From NCBI GenBank assembly GCA_023443145.1, contig JAEZVS010000028.1, positions 1-11,893 on the forward strand: a DNA stretch of 11,893 nt, in the 5' to 3' direction. Below, one piece after another: positions 1 to 6,375 of this stretch (its first letter is position 1; each line of letters starts with the position of its first letter). The translations under genes were made by a program, and so were the position numbers. Source of the stretch: Bacillota bacterium (GTDB taxonomy: Bacteria > Bacillota > Peptococcia > Peptococcales > Peptococcaceae). The notes under the pieces are model-generated. The model was not told the origin of the DNA and searched no databases. It worked only from the letters and a program-made list of their open reading frames with translations.

Positions 1-73
1 AACAATGGCGCACCGCCCATTTTGACACTTGGTCCGCTATAAGGACCAGAAAAATCACCAGCCAAAAATACAA
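1..73 (-). CDS. lspA: Lipoprotein signal peptidase (signal peptidase II), N-terminal fragment cut by window edge
   Basis: Only the first 24 codons are present; the gene continues beyond base 1. The translation from a TTG codon at 73-71 starts MYFWLVIFLVLIADQVSKW. It is a hydrophobic first membrane helix carrying the D-Q-x-x-K signature that is conserved near the N-terminus of signal peptidase II. That enzyme is an aspartyl protease of the cytoplasmic membrane that removes signal peptides from lipid-modified prolipoproteins. The start is set by a strong ribosome binding site, AAGGAG at 85-80, which overlaps the TAA stop of the preceding DUF5665 gene and lies 6 bases before the TTG. It looks translationally coupled and part of the same operon. 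The catalytic aspartates lie outside the window, so the call rests on the N-terminal motif alone. Confidence 0.8.
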   Translation of the reverse strand, partial: MYFWLVIFLVLIADQVSKWAVRHC

Positions 74-83
74 TTTAAACTCC

Positions 84-458
84 TTAACTGCCCTTATAAA
101 TCTGAGCCATAGACAAGATATTTTGTAACCACTCACCGATGACAGGCAAATTCATGTATATGATATTTTTCAGGATAACCCCACTAACAGCCAATACCAG
201 GGCCAAACCGATGGTACCTCCCAATCCACGTGCCAAACCAATCAAAAAATTCATGAAAAGCAGTCGAAATGGATGGGCAACATACGTCGCATACTCGGCA
301 AGCCTGGCTTTTTCCATTGCATCAATCATCATATCAAACTTTTCTTGGGTAAAGCTTTGAGATACATCAATGGTGGTTTTTTCTTTCTGTTTTTCACTCG
401 CTTCTTTGTATGTTATGTCTGGCGACTGCTTCATATCTCGTTTTGTAAAAAAAATCAC
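84..458 (-). CDS. DUF5665 domain-containing membrane protein
   Basis: A small protein of 124 residues and unknown function. The N-terminal 35 residues are polar and lysine-rich. A helical stretch follows, and then a single strong membrane segment at about residues 78-100, preceded by the glycine-rich patch NFLIGLARGLGGTIG and followed by LPVIGEW. The R-G-L-G/LP-x-I-G pattern is what I recognise as DUF5665, a family of small inner-membrane proteins. I chose the GTG at 458-456 as the start because GGAGG at 469-465 lies 6 bases upstream. A longer reading from TTG at 476 would overlap the upstream UPF0210 gene and has no ribosome binding site; an internal ATG at 434 is a weaker alternative. It starts 14 bases after the UPF0210 stop, and its stop overlaps the lspA ribosome binding site, so it is clearly inside an operon. 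Confidence 0.75.
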   Translation of the reverse strand: MIFFTKRDMKQSPDITYKEASEKQKEKTTIDVSQSFTQEKFDMMIDAMEKARLAEYATYVAHPFRLLFMNFLIGLARGLGGTIGLALVLAVSGVILKNIIYMNLPVIGEWLQNILSMAQIYKGS

Positions 459-472
459 CTGACACCTCCAAA

Positions 473-1843
473 TCAATTGTTCAGCGCGTGGATGGGTGCC
501 GGAATACGTCCACCTCGTTTTGCAAATATAGCAGAGCTCTCGGAATGCACAGGCATAATGGGTGCGTACCCTAAAAGCCCGCCAAATTCAACGACGTCAC
601 CAACTGTTTTACCTGGCACCGGAATCACACGCACCGCAGTTGTTTTTTTATTAATCATGCCAATTGCTGCTTCATCCGCAATCATGGCTGCAATGGTTTC
701 GGCCGGTGTATCACCGGGAATAGCCACCATGTCAATACCCACCGAGCATACACAAGTCATCGCTTCTAATTTGTCATACGTCAGCGCACCTTCGCCGGCA
801 GCACGAATCATACCTGCATCTTCACTAACCGGAATAAAAGCACCTGAAAGTCCGCCAACTGCTCCGGATGCCATCGCACCGCCTTTTTTCACCGCATCGT
901 TCAACATGGCCAATGCCGCTGTTGTCCCGTGGGTCCCGCAGCGTTCCAATCCTATGGCTTCCAAAATATCGGCCACGCTGTCACCCACTGCAGGAGTTGG
1001 AGCCAAAGACAAATCCACAATGCCAAAAGGAACACCAAGCCGCTCAGCAGCAAGTCTGCCCACCATTTCTCCACTTCTCGTGACTTTAAAAGCCATTTTC
1101 TTTATGGCCTCTGATATATCATCAAAGCTGGCATCGTTTGAAAGATTTTTGATGGCATTTAGAACCACGCCCGGTCCGCTAACCCCAACACTCAAAGAGG
1201 TTTCGCCTTCACTAATGCCGTGGAAGGCTCCTGCCATAAATGGGTTATCCTCAACGGCATTACAAAAGGCTACGAATTTAGCGCAGCCAAGTCCGTCTTT
1301 ATCTGCAGTTTTCTCCGCAATTTCTTTTATAATACGTCCCAACAAGCAAACGGCATCCATGTTGATACCCGCTTTACTTGAGCCTACATTGACCGATGAA
1401 CAAACTAGGTCCGTTTCCGCTAATGCTTGCGGAATTTGCTCAATAAAATCCCTTTCCCCATCGGTCATAGCTTTTTGCACCAGAGCAGAAAAGCCGCCAA
1501 TGAAATCGACACCACACGTCTTTGCCGCCCGATCTAAAGTATGTGCCAATCTCACATAATCTCTGTCAGTCAACGCTTCCCCTACCAACGATGCAGGTGT
1601 GACCGCTATTCGTTTATTGATAATTGGAATACCATACTCTTGAGAGATGGCAATTCCGGTTTCAACCAATTTTTCTGCAGAGCGGGTGATCTTATCATAC
1701 ACCAACTGATTCAATGTGTTTGAATTTGGAGAAATGCAGTTTCGCAACGATATGCCCATGGTAATGGTTCGAATATCCAAATTCTCATCAGAAATCATGT
1801 GTAGGGTTTCAAAAATTTCTTGAGCTGTCAAATTTAAAGTCAT
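473..1843 (-). CDS. UPF0210 (DUF711) family protein, often labelled 'PFL family protein'
   Basis: A protein of 456 residues, the full length expected for UPF0210. Recognisable blocks are [17 protein letters not shown] near residue 20, [10 protein letters not shown] near 70, [14 protein letters not shown] near 151, [16 protein letters not shown] near 281 and the [17 protein letters not shown] block near 363. The last block contains a CxC at 364-366. The family is named after distant similarity to pyruvate formate-lyase. I see neither an adjacent Cys-Cys pair nor a glycyl-radical R-V-x-G-Y motif near the C-terminus, so PFL activity should not be assumed; the biochemical role is unknown. Translation starts at ATG 1843 behind a purine-rich GAGGGGGA. 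Its immediate upstream neighbour, 14 bases away, is a UPF0237 ACT protein. This gene pair recurs across Firmicutes (SP_0238/SP_0239 in Streptococcus pneumoniae), suggesting that the two act together. Confidence 0.9.
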   Translation of the reverse strand: MTLNLTAQEIFETLHMISDENLDIRTITMGISLRNCISPNSNTLNQLVYDKITRSAEKLVETGIAISQEYGIPIINKRIAVTPASLVGEALTDRDYVRLAHTLDRAAKTCGVDFIGGFSALVQKAMTDGERDFIEQIPQALAETDLVCSSVNVGSSKAGINMDAVCLLGRIIKEIAEKTADKDGLGCAKFVAFCNAVEDNPFMAGAFHGISEGETSLSVGVSGPGVVLNAIKNLSNDASFDDISEAIKKMAFKVTRSGEMVGRLAAERLGVPFGIVDLSLAPTPAVGDSVADILEAIGLERCGTHGTTAALAMLNDAVKKGGAMASGAVGGLSGAFIPVSEDAGMIRAAGEGALTYDKLEAMTCVCSVGIDMVAIPGDTPAETIAAMIADEAAIGMINKKTTAVRVIPVPGKTVGDVVEFGGLLGYAPIMPVHSESSAIFAKRGGRIPAPIHALNN

Positions 1844-1857
1844 GACGTCCCCCTCAC

Positions 1858-2139
1858 CTACACACGATGCATATATTTAAAAATGTCTTCATGCTGACAC
1901 GTGACGACGGTCCCAACGCTTTCGCCCACGCTTTTTAATTCTTCGGCCAGTTCACTTAATGCCACGGTTGCATCTGTTATATCCACGACCATAATCATGG
2001 AGAAATACTTATCTATGATGGTCTGGCTAATATCCAATATGTTTACATCATGATTGGCCAAAGCTGTTGCCATTGCACTGATGATGCCTTTGCGATCTTC
2101 TCCGACAACAGTAATCACCGCTTTATTAGTCTCGCTCAA
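1858..2139 (-). CDS. ACT domain protein, UPF0237 family
   Basis: A 93-residue protein made almost entirely of one ACT domain. It opens with the strand [17 protein letters not shown], continues with [22 protein letters not shown], and ends with [11 protein letters not shown], an ending typical of UPF0237. ACT domains usually bind amino acids or other small ligands and often regulate a partner protein; the ligand here is unknown. I take a TTG at 2139-2137 as the start because GGAGGG lies 6-7 bases upstream (about 2151-2146) and no better start precedes the ACT strand. It follows the CBS gene after 15 bases and precedes the UPF0210 gene by 14 bases. A regulatory or structural partnership with UPF0210 is inferred from the conserved pairing and has not been shown. 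Confidence 0.92.
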   Translation of the reverse strand: MSETNKAVITVVGEDRKGIISAMATALANHDVNILDISQTIIDKYFSMIMVVDITDATVALSELAEELKSVGESVGTVVTCQHEDIFKYMHRV

Positions 2140-2154
2140 CGTGTACCCTCCACT

Positions 2155-2616
2155 TTAAGACAAATGCTTCCCGACAATGTATCGAATAATCATCGAACGG
2201 CTGATGACCCCTACCAATTTGCCATCATCTTCTACCGGCACTTTTTTTATTTTCTTTTTACCGAGAATGCGTGCCACTTCATCAATAGTTTCATCGACGT
2301 TAACACTCACTACTTTTGTTGTAGCTAGTTCCATTACATTAATTTTTAGCAAATCTTCCAATTTTTGATCAAAACTTTCCACATCGTACCATACTGTGAT
2401 AAAGCTGGTCATGTCAATAATACGTGGGTCTTGCTTCGCAATAAATTTCATGATATCGCCGTCACTAATGAAACCGACCACGTGCTGATCGTCATCGACC
2501 ACCGGAAGACCGCTTGTTCTTTTATGCACCAGTGCTTTTAAAACTTCGGCAATGGTATCGTTTTCATTGACTGTATAGACATCTTTTTCCATAATGTTAC
2601 CAATTCGTTCCGACAT
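2155..2616 (-). CDS. Two-CBS-domain protein
   Basis: A 153-residue soluble protein consisting of a tandem CBS pair (a Bateman module). The first CBS is at about residues 8-62 (GNIMEKDVYTV ... TSGLPVVDDDQHVVGFISDGDIMKF) and the second at about 94-150 (ATTKVVSVNVDETIDEVARIL ... KKVPVEDDGKLVGVISRSMIIRY). Such modules usually bind adenine nucleotides (AMP, ATP, c-di-AMP or SAM) in the cleft between repeats and act as energy or second-messenger sensors. No enzymatic or transport domain is attached, so any target is a separate protein. Start is ATG 2616-2614, with GGAGGG about 6 bases upstream; an in-frame ATG at 2640 would sit before this ribosome binding site. It is the first gene after a strong promoter, leading the run CBS, ACT, UPF0210, DUF5665, lspA. 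Confidence 0.88.
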   Translation of the reverse strand: MSERIGNIMEKDVYTVNENDTIAEVLKALVHKRTSGLPVVDDDQHVVGFISDGDIMKFIAKQDPRIIDMTSFITVWYDVESFDQKLEDLLKINVMELATTKVVSVNVDETIDEVARILGKKKIKKVPVEDDGKLVGVISRSMIIRYIVGKHLS

Positions 2617-2651
2617 GCCAATCCCTCCAAACAGATTCATAATATTTATTT

Positions 2652-2680
2652 ATGATACATCAACAATCCCCAATTGTCCA
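2652..2680 (-). promoter_or_regulatory. Sigma-A-type promoter for the CBS-ACT-UPF0210-DUF5665-lspA operon
   Basis: Read on the minus strand, a -35 box TGGACA (2680-2675) is separated by exactly 17 bases from a -10 box TATCAT (2657-2652). Each matches the consensus at 5 of 6 positions. Transcription would begin near 2645, giving a leader of about 30 bases before the CBS start at 2616. It lies just downstream of the trxB terminator, as expected for a new transcription unit. Confidence 0.7.
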
Positions 2681-2717
2681 TAGTGAATGGCAAAAAACTG
2701 TTAACGAATTATATAGA

Positions 2718-2747
2718 AGAAAACACCTGGCAAGCCAGGCGTTTTCT
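2718..2747 (-). terminator. Rho-independent terminator after trxB
   Basis: About eleven bases after the trxB stop the minus strand reads GAAAACGCCTGGC, a short AA-centred loop, then GCCAGGTGTTTTC. This is a 12-13 bp stem with one A-C mismatch. The right arm ends in a T-rich run continuing TTCTATAT. The A-rich/T-rich arms and the position directly behind the stop codon make it a convincing intrinsic terminator. Confidence 0.88.
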
Positions 2748-2758
2748 ATTTCGTACCG

Positions 2759-3976
2759 CTAAATCAATTGAGCACCTAAATCTTTACTAAAATCAATTTC
2801 ATCTTGCCGTATGCCGCCTTTTACAATCACAGCAGCGGCATGCTTCTGATCACTCAATTCAATATCATATTTTTTAGCCAAATTCTTTTTACGCGTATAA
2901 TCAATTTCCAGATATTTATACGGGCTGCCTTTAGCCACATTGGTTTCTTCAATCTTATTAATGGTTGTTAGGCTGTCTTGGTAGTCGGGCGACCAAAACG
3001 CAATAATCACCGGCTTTTCTGATTCCACAACATTTTCTTGAAAATCTTTTTGTTCTTCAATAAATCGCTCGGCTGCGGTTGCGGCAATGGCACCGTCGTT
3101 AACCGCTGTTGCAATTTGGCGCAAATACTTATCACGCACATCACCAATGGCATAAACGCCCTCAATATTTGTTTCCATAAGTGGTGTGGTGGGAATATAC
3201 CCTCTCGAATTGGTAACGATACCGCTTTCCTTTAAAAACTCTGTCTGCGGTACAACACCTACAAAGAAGAAAACACCATTACAGGAAAGATCCGATATAT
3301 CTCCTGTTTTAATATTTTTAACTTTGACGCCTTCCACACCCTCTTCACCATAAATGGTATCAAGCACAGAATTCCAAATAAAGTGCATTTTAGGGTGATT
3401 GAAAGCTTTCTCAGCAGCCTGTTTGTTACAGTCTAATATCCCCTCATCATGCAGAACGATAACTGTAATCTTAGAGGCATATTTGGCAATAAACATACCT
3501 TCTTCGATGGCCTGATCTCCGCTGCCAACCACAACCACTTCTTGATCTTGGAAAAATTCTGCATCACAGGTGGCGCAGTAGGCCACCCCATCCCCGGTGA
3601 ATTCTTTTTCACCCGGAATACCCAAGACTCGCGATTCGGTCCCTGATGCAATAATGACAGCTGACGCTTCATATTCATTTTTTCGGGTTTTTACTGATTT
3701 GACATCACTAGAAAAATCGACAGATTTGACGCGTTCTTTAGAAATTGTAACGCCGAATTTTTCAGCATGATCGCGCATAATCGCTGTCAATTCAGGTCCG
3801 GTTGTTTCAGGAAATCCCGGATAGTTAACAATTTCACGAGTCGTAAAAGCACGGCCACCAACGCTGCCTTTTTCAATAACCAACGTATTTAATTTGGCAC
3901 GCCCGCCATAAATACCGGCTGCCAGTCCAGCAGGACCGCCGCCTAAAATAATCAAGTCATATTTTTGCTCTGCCAT
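2759..3976 (-). CDS. trxB: Thioredoxin reductase-like flavoprotein fused to a degenerate thioredoxin-fold domain
   Basis: A protein of 405 residues against about 310 for ordinary thioredoxin reductase. FAD-binding GGGPAG is at 12-17, the redox pair CATC at 134-137, a nucleotide-binding GSGDQA at 151-156, and the C-terminal FAD motif IGDVRDK with QIATAVNDGAIAA at about 277-299. The flavoenzyme reduces a dithiol partner, normally thioredoxin, with NAD(P)H. Residues about 312-405 form an extra domain. It opens KPVIIAFWSPDYQDS, which aligns with a thioredoxin active-site strand, but both cysteines of WCGPC are replaced (Tyr332 and Ser335). The HRRxxxR motif that binds the NADPH 2'-phosphate is also missing: the loop reads LHDEGILDCN at about 175-184. 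Start is ATG 3976 with GGAGGAG upstream. An in-frame ATG at 4009 would put the ribosome binding site inside the gene. It appears monocistronic, flanked by a -10-like promoter and a terminator. Confidence 0.9.
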   Translation of the reverse strand: MAEQKYDLIILGGGPAGLAAGIYGGRAKLNTLVIEKGSVGGRAFTTREIVNYPGFPETTGPELTAIMRDHAEKFGVTISKERVKSVDFSSDVKSVKTRKNEYEASAVIIASGTESRVLGIPGEKEFTGDGVAYCATCDAEFFQDQEVVVVGSGDQAIEEGMFIAKYASKITVIVLHDEGILDCNKQAAEKAFNHPKMHFIWNSVLDTIYGEEGVEGVKVKNIKTGDISDLSCNGVFFFVGVVPQTEFLKESGIVTNSRGYIPTTPLMETNIEGVYAIGDVRDKYLRQIATAVNDGAIAATAAERFIEEQKDFQENVVESEKPVIIAFWSPDYQDSLTTINKIEETNVAKGSPYKYLEIDYTRKKNLAKKYDIELSDQKHAAAVIVKGGIRQDEIDFSKDLGAQLI

Positions 3977-4038
3977 AAAAGGTCTCCTCCAAATCACTAG
4001 AAACGCCATAAATTGCTTTTATTGAATCCCTCTACCAC

Positions 4039-4044
4039 ATTATA
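4039..4044 (-). promoter_or_regulatory. Probable -10 box of the trxB promoter
   Basis: The minus strand carries a perfect TATAAT at 4044-4039, preceded by TTTGA in an AT-rich stretch. Initiation near 4032 would give a leader of about 55 bases to the trxB start at 3976. No good -35 box lies at 17 bases (only a T-rich CTTTTT), so the promoter may be weak or need an activator. Redox regulation is possible, but no operator was recognised. Confidence 0.5.
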
Positions 4045-4190
4045 TCAAATTTTCGATTAATAAAAAGCATTATTTGAAAATTTATCTACACAATATGGAT
4101 GTATCGGCGCAAAAAGGCGATGTAGAGCGAACAAAGAAAGTCCAGGCTATCAAATTAACGCTGTGTGCTTAATCCACCTCACGTCAAGCA
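4045..4190. other. Intergenic region between the PRC-barrel gene and the trxB promoter
   Basis: This spacer holds no supported gene. I looked for a terminator for the valS-tat-PRC operon and found only weak candidates. One is TGCTT/AAGCA just after the PRC-barrel stop, with a 14-base loop. Another is a 6 bp inverted repeat TCTACA/TGTAGA (4126-4121 and 4090-4085) with a loop of about 30 bases, followed by TAAATTTT. Neither resembles a standard intrinsic terminator. Termination may be Rho-dependent, or transcription may read into trxB. Confidence 0.4.
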
Positions 4191-5096
4191 TCATACGTCA
4201 TTGGCGTCATCTTCATCCAGCGGAGTCGCCATGCGGTACAACTCTGCAATTTTATCAGCCTGCATAATGGAACGAACACGCTCTTCGTTAATGATTTGCC
4301 CCGGAAATATAATGACGTTGCCCTGTTTATCGGAAATGCTCTTGCGAACCGTCTGACCTTTTACATCATTTAATACTGCATCTATATCTTGTTGATTCAA
4401 ATCTTTCTTACTGCCTGAGATTTGTTCCATAATGCCGTCAATAAATTTGCCTACCTCGCGATTGACCGCATCGGTAAAGCGGCTCATATCCTGAGAAAAA
4501 GATTCTTTTTCCAGATGTTTAAACTTTTGACTGACTTTACTGCCAAAATCATTAACAGATCCGGATACACGTCGCGTCATTTGATCAAAAAACTCTTCGT
4601 ATTTCAAGTTCGAATCATCATTTTTATGATTTTTCTCTTCGCTCAAAGCATATTGATATAAATAGACATCATCTTTCAAAAAGATAACGTTATCGCCAAT
4701 ACGGGCCACCTGATCACAATCGATTGTTTTAGCAGAATCACTTTTTTGTAAATCAACCAATATTTCCTGTAGTGTGCCTGATTCGTCAACGGCCATATCG
4801 CGGACCGAGCCCATTTGGCGCCCATCTAAAGTAATGACCGGATGATTGTAAAACTGTTGCTCTTTTTCAACTCTTTCCACAAACTCCTCCACGATAATAA
4901 CATCCGACGTAAACGTTTTGATGCTATCTCGTGTTGCATATAAACAGTGATCTTTTTGGAAAATAACCAGCGCATCAATGTTTTTATTTTCCGGATGGAA
5001 AACAAAAGTAATACGCCCCTCTACCACGGATCCTTTTTTCAATTCAACCACTTGTTTTTTTTCAAGAGCTTTTGTACTAAATAATTTTTGACTCAT
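4191..5096 (-). CDS. PRC-barrel domain protein
   Basis: A protein of 301 residues with no membrane segment or signal peptide. The N-terminus contains two PRC-barrel-like beta domains: about residues 2-77 (GSVVEGRITFVFHPENKNIDALVIF) and 84-148 (HPVITLDGRQMGSVRDMAVDE ... QVARIGDNVIFL). A charged helical linker follows at about 155-240. The C-terminal unit at about 243-292 (VKGQTVRKSISDKQGNVIIFPGQII, then EERVRSIMQADKIAELYRM) resembles a third small beta-barrel module seen at the end of such proteins. PRC barrels occur in RimM and photosynthetic reaction-centre H subunits and generally mediate protein or RNA contacts; no specific job can be assigned. The ATG (5096-5094) overlaps the tatC TGA as ATGA and has AGGAGGT upstream, so it is translationally coupled to tatC. 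This position makes a role in Tat export or envelope quality control worth considering, by context only. Confidence 0.82.
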   Translation of the reverse strand: MSQKLFSTKALEKKQVVELKKGSVVEGRITFVFHPENKNIDALVIFQKDHCLYATRDSIKTFTSDVIIVEEFVERVEKEQQFYNHPVITLDGRQMGSVRDMAVDESGTLQEILVDLQKSDSAKTIDCDQVARIGDNVIFLKDDVYLYQYALSEEKNHKNDDSNLKYEEFFDQMTRRVSGSVNDFGSKVSQKFKHLEKESFSQDMSRFTDAVNREVGKFIDGIMEQISGSKKDLNQQDIDAVLNDVKGQTVRKSISDKQGNVIIFPGQIINEERVRSIMQADKIAELYRMATPLDEDDANDV

Positions 5097-5824
5097 GGTG
5101 ACCTCCTCAGATGATTATTTTCAGTAATTTTTACCATGATAATCGACAACTCGAAAAGCATATACATCGGTACTGCCAGCAAGGTTTGACTAAATATATC
5201 CGGCGGAGTCAAAACTGCAGACATGCTTAAGATGATCAAAAGTATATATTTCCGAGATTTGGAAAGCTGTTTGGCGGTTATAAGGCCCATTCTTGCTAAA
5301 AGAAATATTATGAGCGGCAATTCAAAGGCCAAACCAAAAGGCAAAATAAACTTAATCGCAAAACTCAAGTAATAACTGACCGTAATGACCGGTTGAAAGT
5401 GGGTACCAAAACCACCAATCAATACTTTTAGGGTAGACTGCAGAACAAAAACATAACCAAAAACCACACCACCGATGAATAAAATAGTGGCAACCAATGT
5501 TGTAATTAAGAGTACCCTTTTTTCCTTCTTGTAAAAAGCCGGCAGCAGAAACGCCAGTATTTGCCAAATAAGAACTGGGCTAGCCAGTACCACGCCAGCT
5601 AAGAGACTAATCTTTAAATATGCCATAAAAGATTCTGACACACTGATAAAAACCAGTGATTGCGAGAATACATTTTCGAAGGGCCGTATCAGCAGGGCCA
5701 TAAGCCATTCACGTAAAACAAGAAAACTCACCGCCATCATAGTGATGACGGCGATGAGTGATACAAACGCTCGTTTACGAAGTTCTTCTAAATGAGCCAA
5801 GAGAGGTAGATCTTTATTTTTCAT
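5093..5824 (-). CDS. tatC: Sec-independent protein translocase subunit TatC
   Basis: A 243-residue polytopic membrane protein with about six hydrophobic segments, normal TatC length. TatC is the core of the receptor that recognises twin-arginine signal peptides and, with TatB, recruits TatA to move folded proteins across the membrane. Diagnostic motifs are HLEELRKR at 11-18 in the N-terminal cytoplasmic region, FGLAFELP at 163-170 with the conserved membrane glutamate at 168, and LTPPDIFSQ at 205-213. The start is ATG 5824-5822, with AAAGGAAAG a few bases upstream. A longer reading to 5938 adds residues unlike TatC and overlaps tatB further. The first 11 bases overlap the end of tatB, and the stop overlaps the PRC-barrel start. 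Confidence 0.97.
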   Translation of the reverse strand: MKNKDLPLLAHLEELRKRAFVSLIAVITMMAVSFLVLREWLMALLIRPFENVFSQSLVFISVSESFMAYLKISLLAGVVLASPVLIWQILAFLLPAFYKKEKRVLLITTLVATILFIGGVVFGYVFVLQSTLKVLIGGFGTHFQPVITVSYYLSFAIKFILPFGLAFELPLIIFLLARMGLITAKQLSKSRKYILLIILSMSAVLTPPDIFSQTLLAVPMYMLFELSIIMVKITENNHLRRSP

Positions 5825-6167
5825 CGTCTTTCCTTTCAGAGGATGAGCGAAGCTTGCTATCTTGTTCTTGTGACTCTGTCTGAGTATTACGGTACACATC
5901 CGCCATAGGGTGATGAGACATTGTTTTAATTTTTTCATATTCTAACTGAATATCTTGAAAGTCTTCAATGCCCACAGATTTTTTGACCTGATCAATATCG
6001 TCTTGAACGGTACTTTGAAAATCCGCATATCCTTTTTTAAATTCTCGTATCGTACGACCTAGTTTACGAGCCAGTTCAGGCATCTTTTCCGGACCTAAGA
6101 CGATAAATGCAACAATAAAGATAAACAAGCATTCGCTAAAGCCGATAAATGCTGACGTAACCATCAT
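5814..6167 (-). CDS. tatB: Twin-arginine translocase subunit TatB (TatA/B family)
   Basis: A protein of 117 residues with one N-terminal membrane helix (about 6-24, GFSECLFIFIVAFIVLG), the hinge GPEKMP at 25-30, and an amphipathic helix (ELARKLGRTIREFKK). A long, highly charged, low-complexity C-terminal tail completes it. The TatA/B family architecture is plain. I call it TatB and not a second TatA because of the glutamate in GFSE at the helix start, the LGPEKMPEL hinge, the longer tail and its place between tatA and tatC. The ATG at 6167 overlaps the tatA TGA as ATGA; a second ATG follows immediately at 6164. The ribosome binding site is weak (AGAAGATAAGA), suggesting coupling to tatA translation. 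TatB and TatC together form the signal-peptide receptor. Confidence 0.87.
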   Translation of the reverse strand: MMVTSAFIGFSECLFIFIVAFIVLGPEKMPELARKLGRTIREFKKGYADFQSTVQDDIDQVKKSVGIEDFQDIQLEYEKIKTMSHHPMADVYRNTQTESQEQDSKLRSSSERKDDEK

Positions 6168-6364
6168 TGATTCTTATCTTCTCTGTGTTCTGGTCCACTT
6201 GAATTTTGAACCGAATCATTATCTTTATTCACTTCATCTTTAAATTCACGCACCGATTGCCCCAACGATTTACCTACGCCGGCTAATTTCCCGCCGCCAA
6301 AAATAACCAAAGCCACAACGAGAACTATGGCCAATTCCGATACGCCAATGATACCCAATATCAT
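6164..6364 (-). CDS. tatA: Twin-arginine translocase subunit TatA
   Basis: A 66-residue protein with the compact TatA build. The membrane helix is at about 3-22 (LGIIGVSELAIVLVVALVIF), followed by the hinge FGGGKL, an amphipathic helix GVGKSLGQSVREFKDEV and a short polar tail. TatA oligomerises around substrate-bound TatBC to form the translocation route. The usual proline in FGPxKLP is missing (FGGGKLAG), a variation seen elsewhere in the family as far as I recall. Start is ATG 6364 with AGGAGG 7 bases upstream, and that ribosome binding site overlaps the valS TAG stop. No promoter or terminator fits in the 11-base gap, so transcription most simply comes through valS. Confidence 0.95.
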   Translation of the reverse strand: MILGIIGVSELAIVLVVALVIFGGGKLAGVGKSLGQSVREFKDEVNKDNDSVQNSSGPEHREDKNQ

Positions 6365-6375
6365 ATGATATCCTC

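Noticed and set aside
273..1559. A 428-codon open frame on the plus strand
   Set aside because: It is antisense to the well-supported UPF0210 gene. Its translation is rich in Pro, Ser, Thr and Ala with no recognisable domain, and no ribosome binding site or promoter supports it. It is a shadow of the codon pattern on the other strand.
2759..3976. Ferredoxin-dependent flavin thioredoxin reductase (FFTR/DFTR type)
   Set aside because: Loss of the HRR motif suggested it, but the nucleotide-binding GSGDQAIEEG is kept, so a pyridine nucleotide donor remains more likely.
4120..4160. Plus-strand GAAAGTCCAGGCT resembling the conserved GAAAGTCC core of RNase P RNA
   Set aside because: The resemblance is about 10 bases. 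There is no partner region for the P4 helix, and the spacer is far too short for the roughly 350-base RNA, so it is probably chance.
5825..5938. Longer tatC start at 5938
   Set aside because: The extra 38 residues are basic and unlike TatC and would overlap tatB by over 100 bases. ATG 5824 has a ribosome binding site and gives the normal N-terminus before HLEELRKR.
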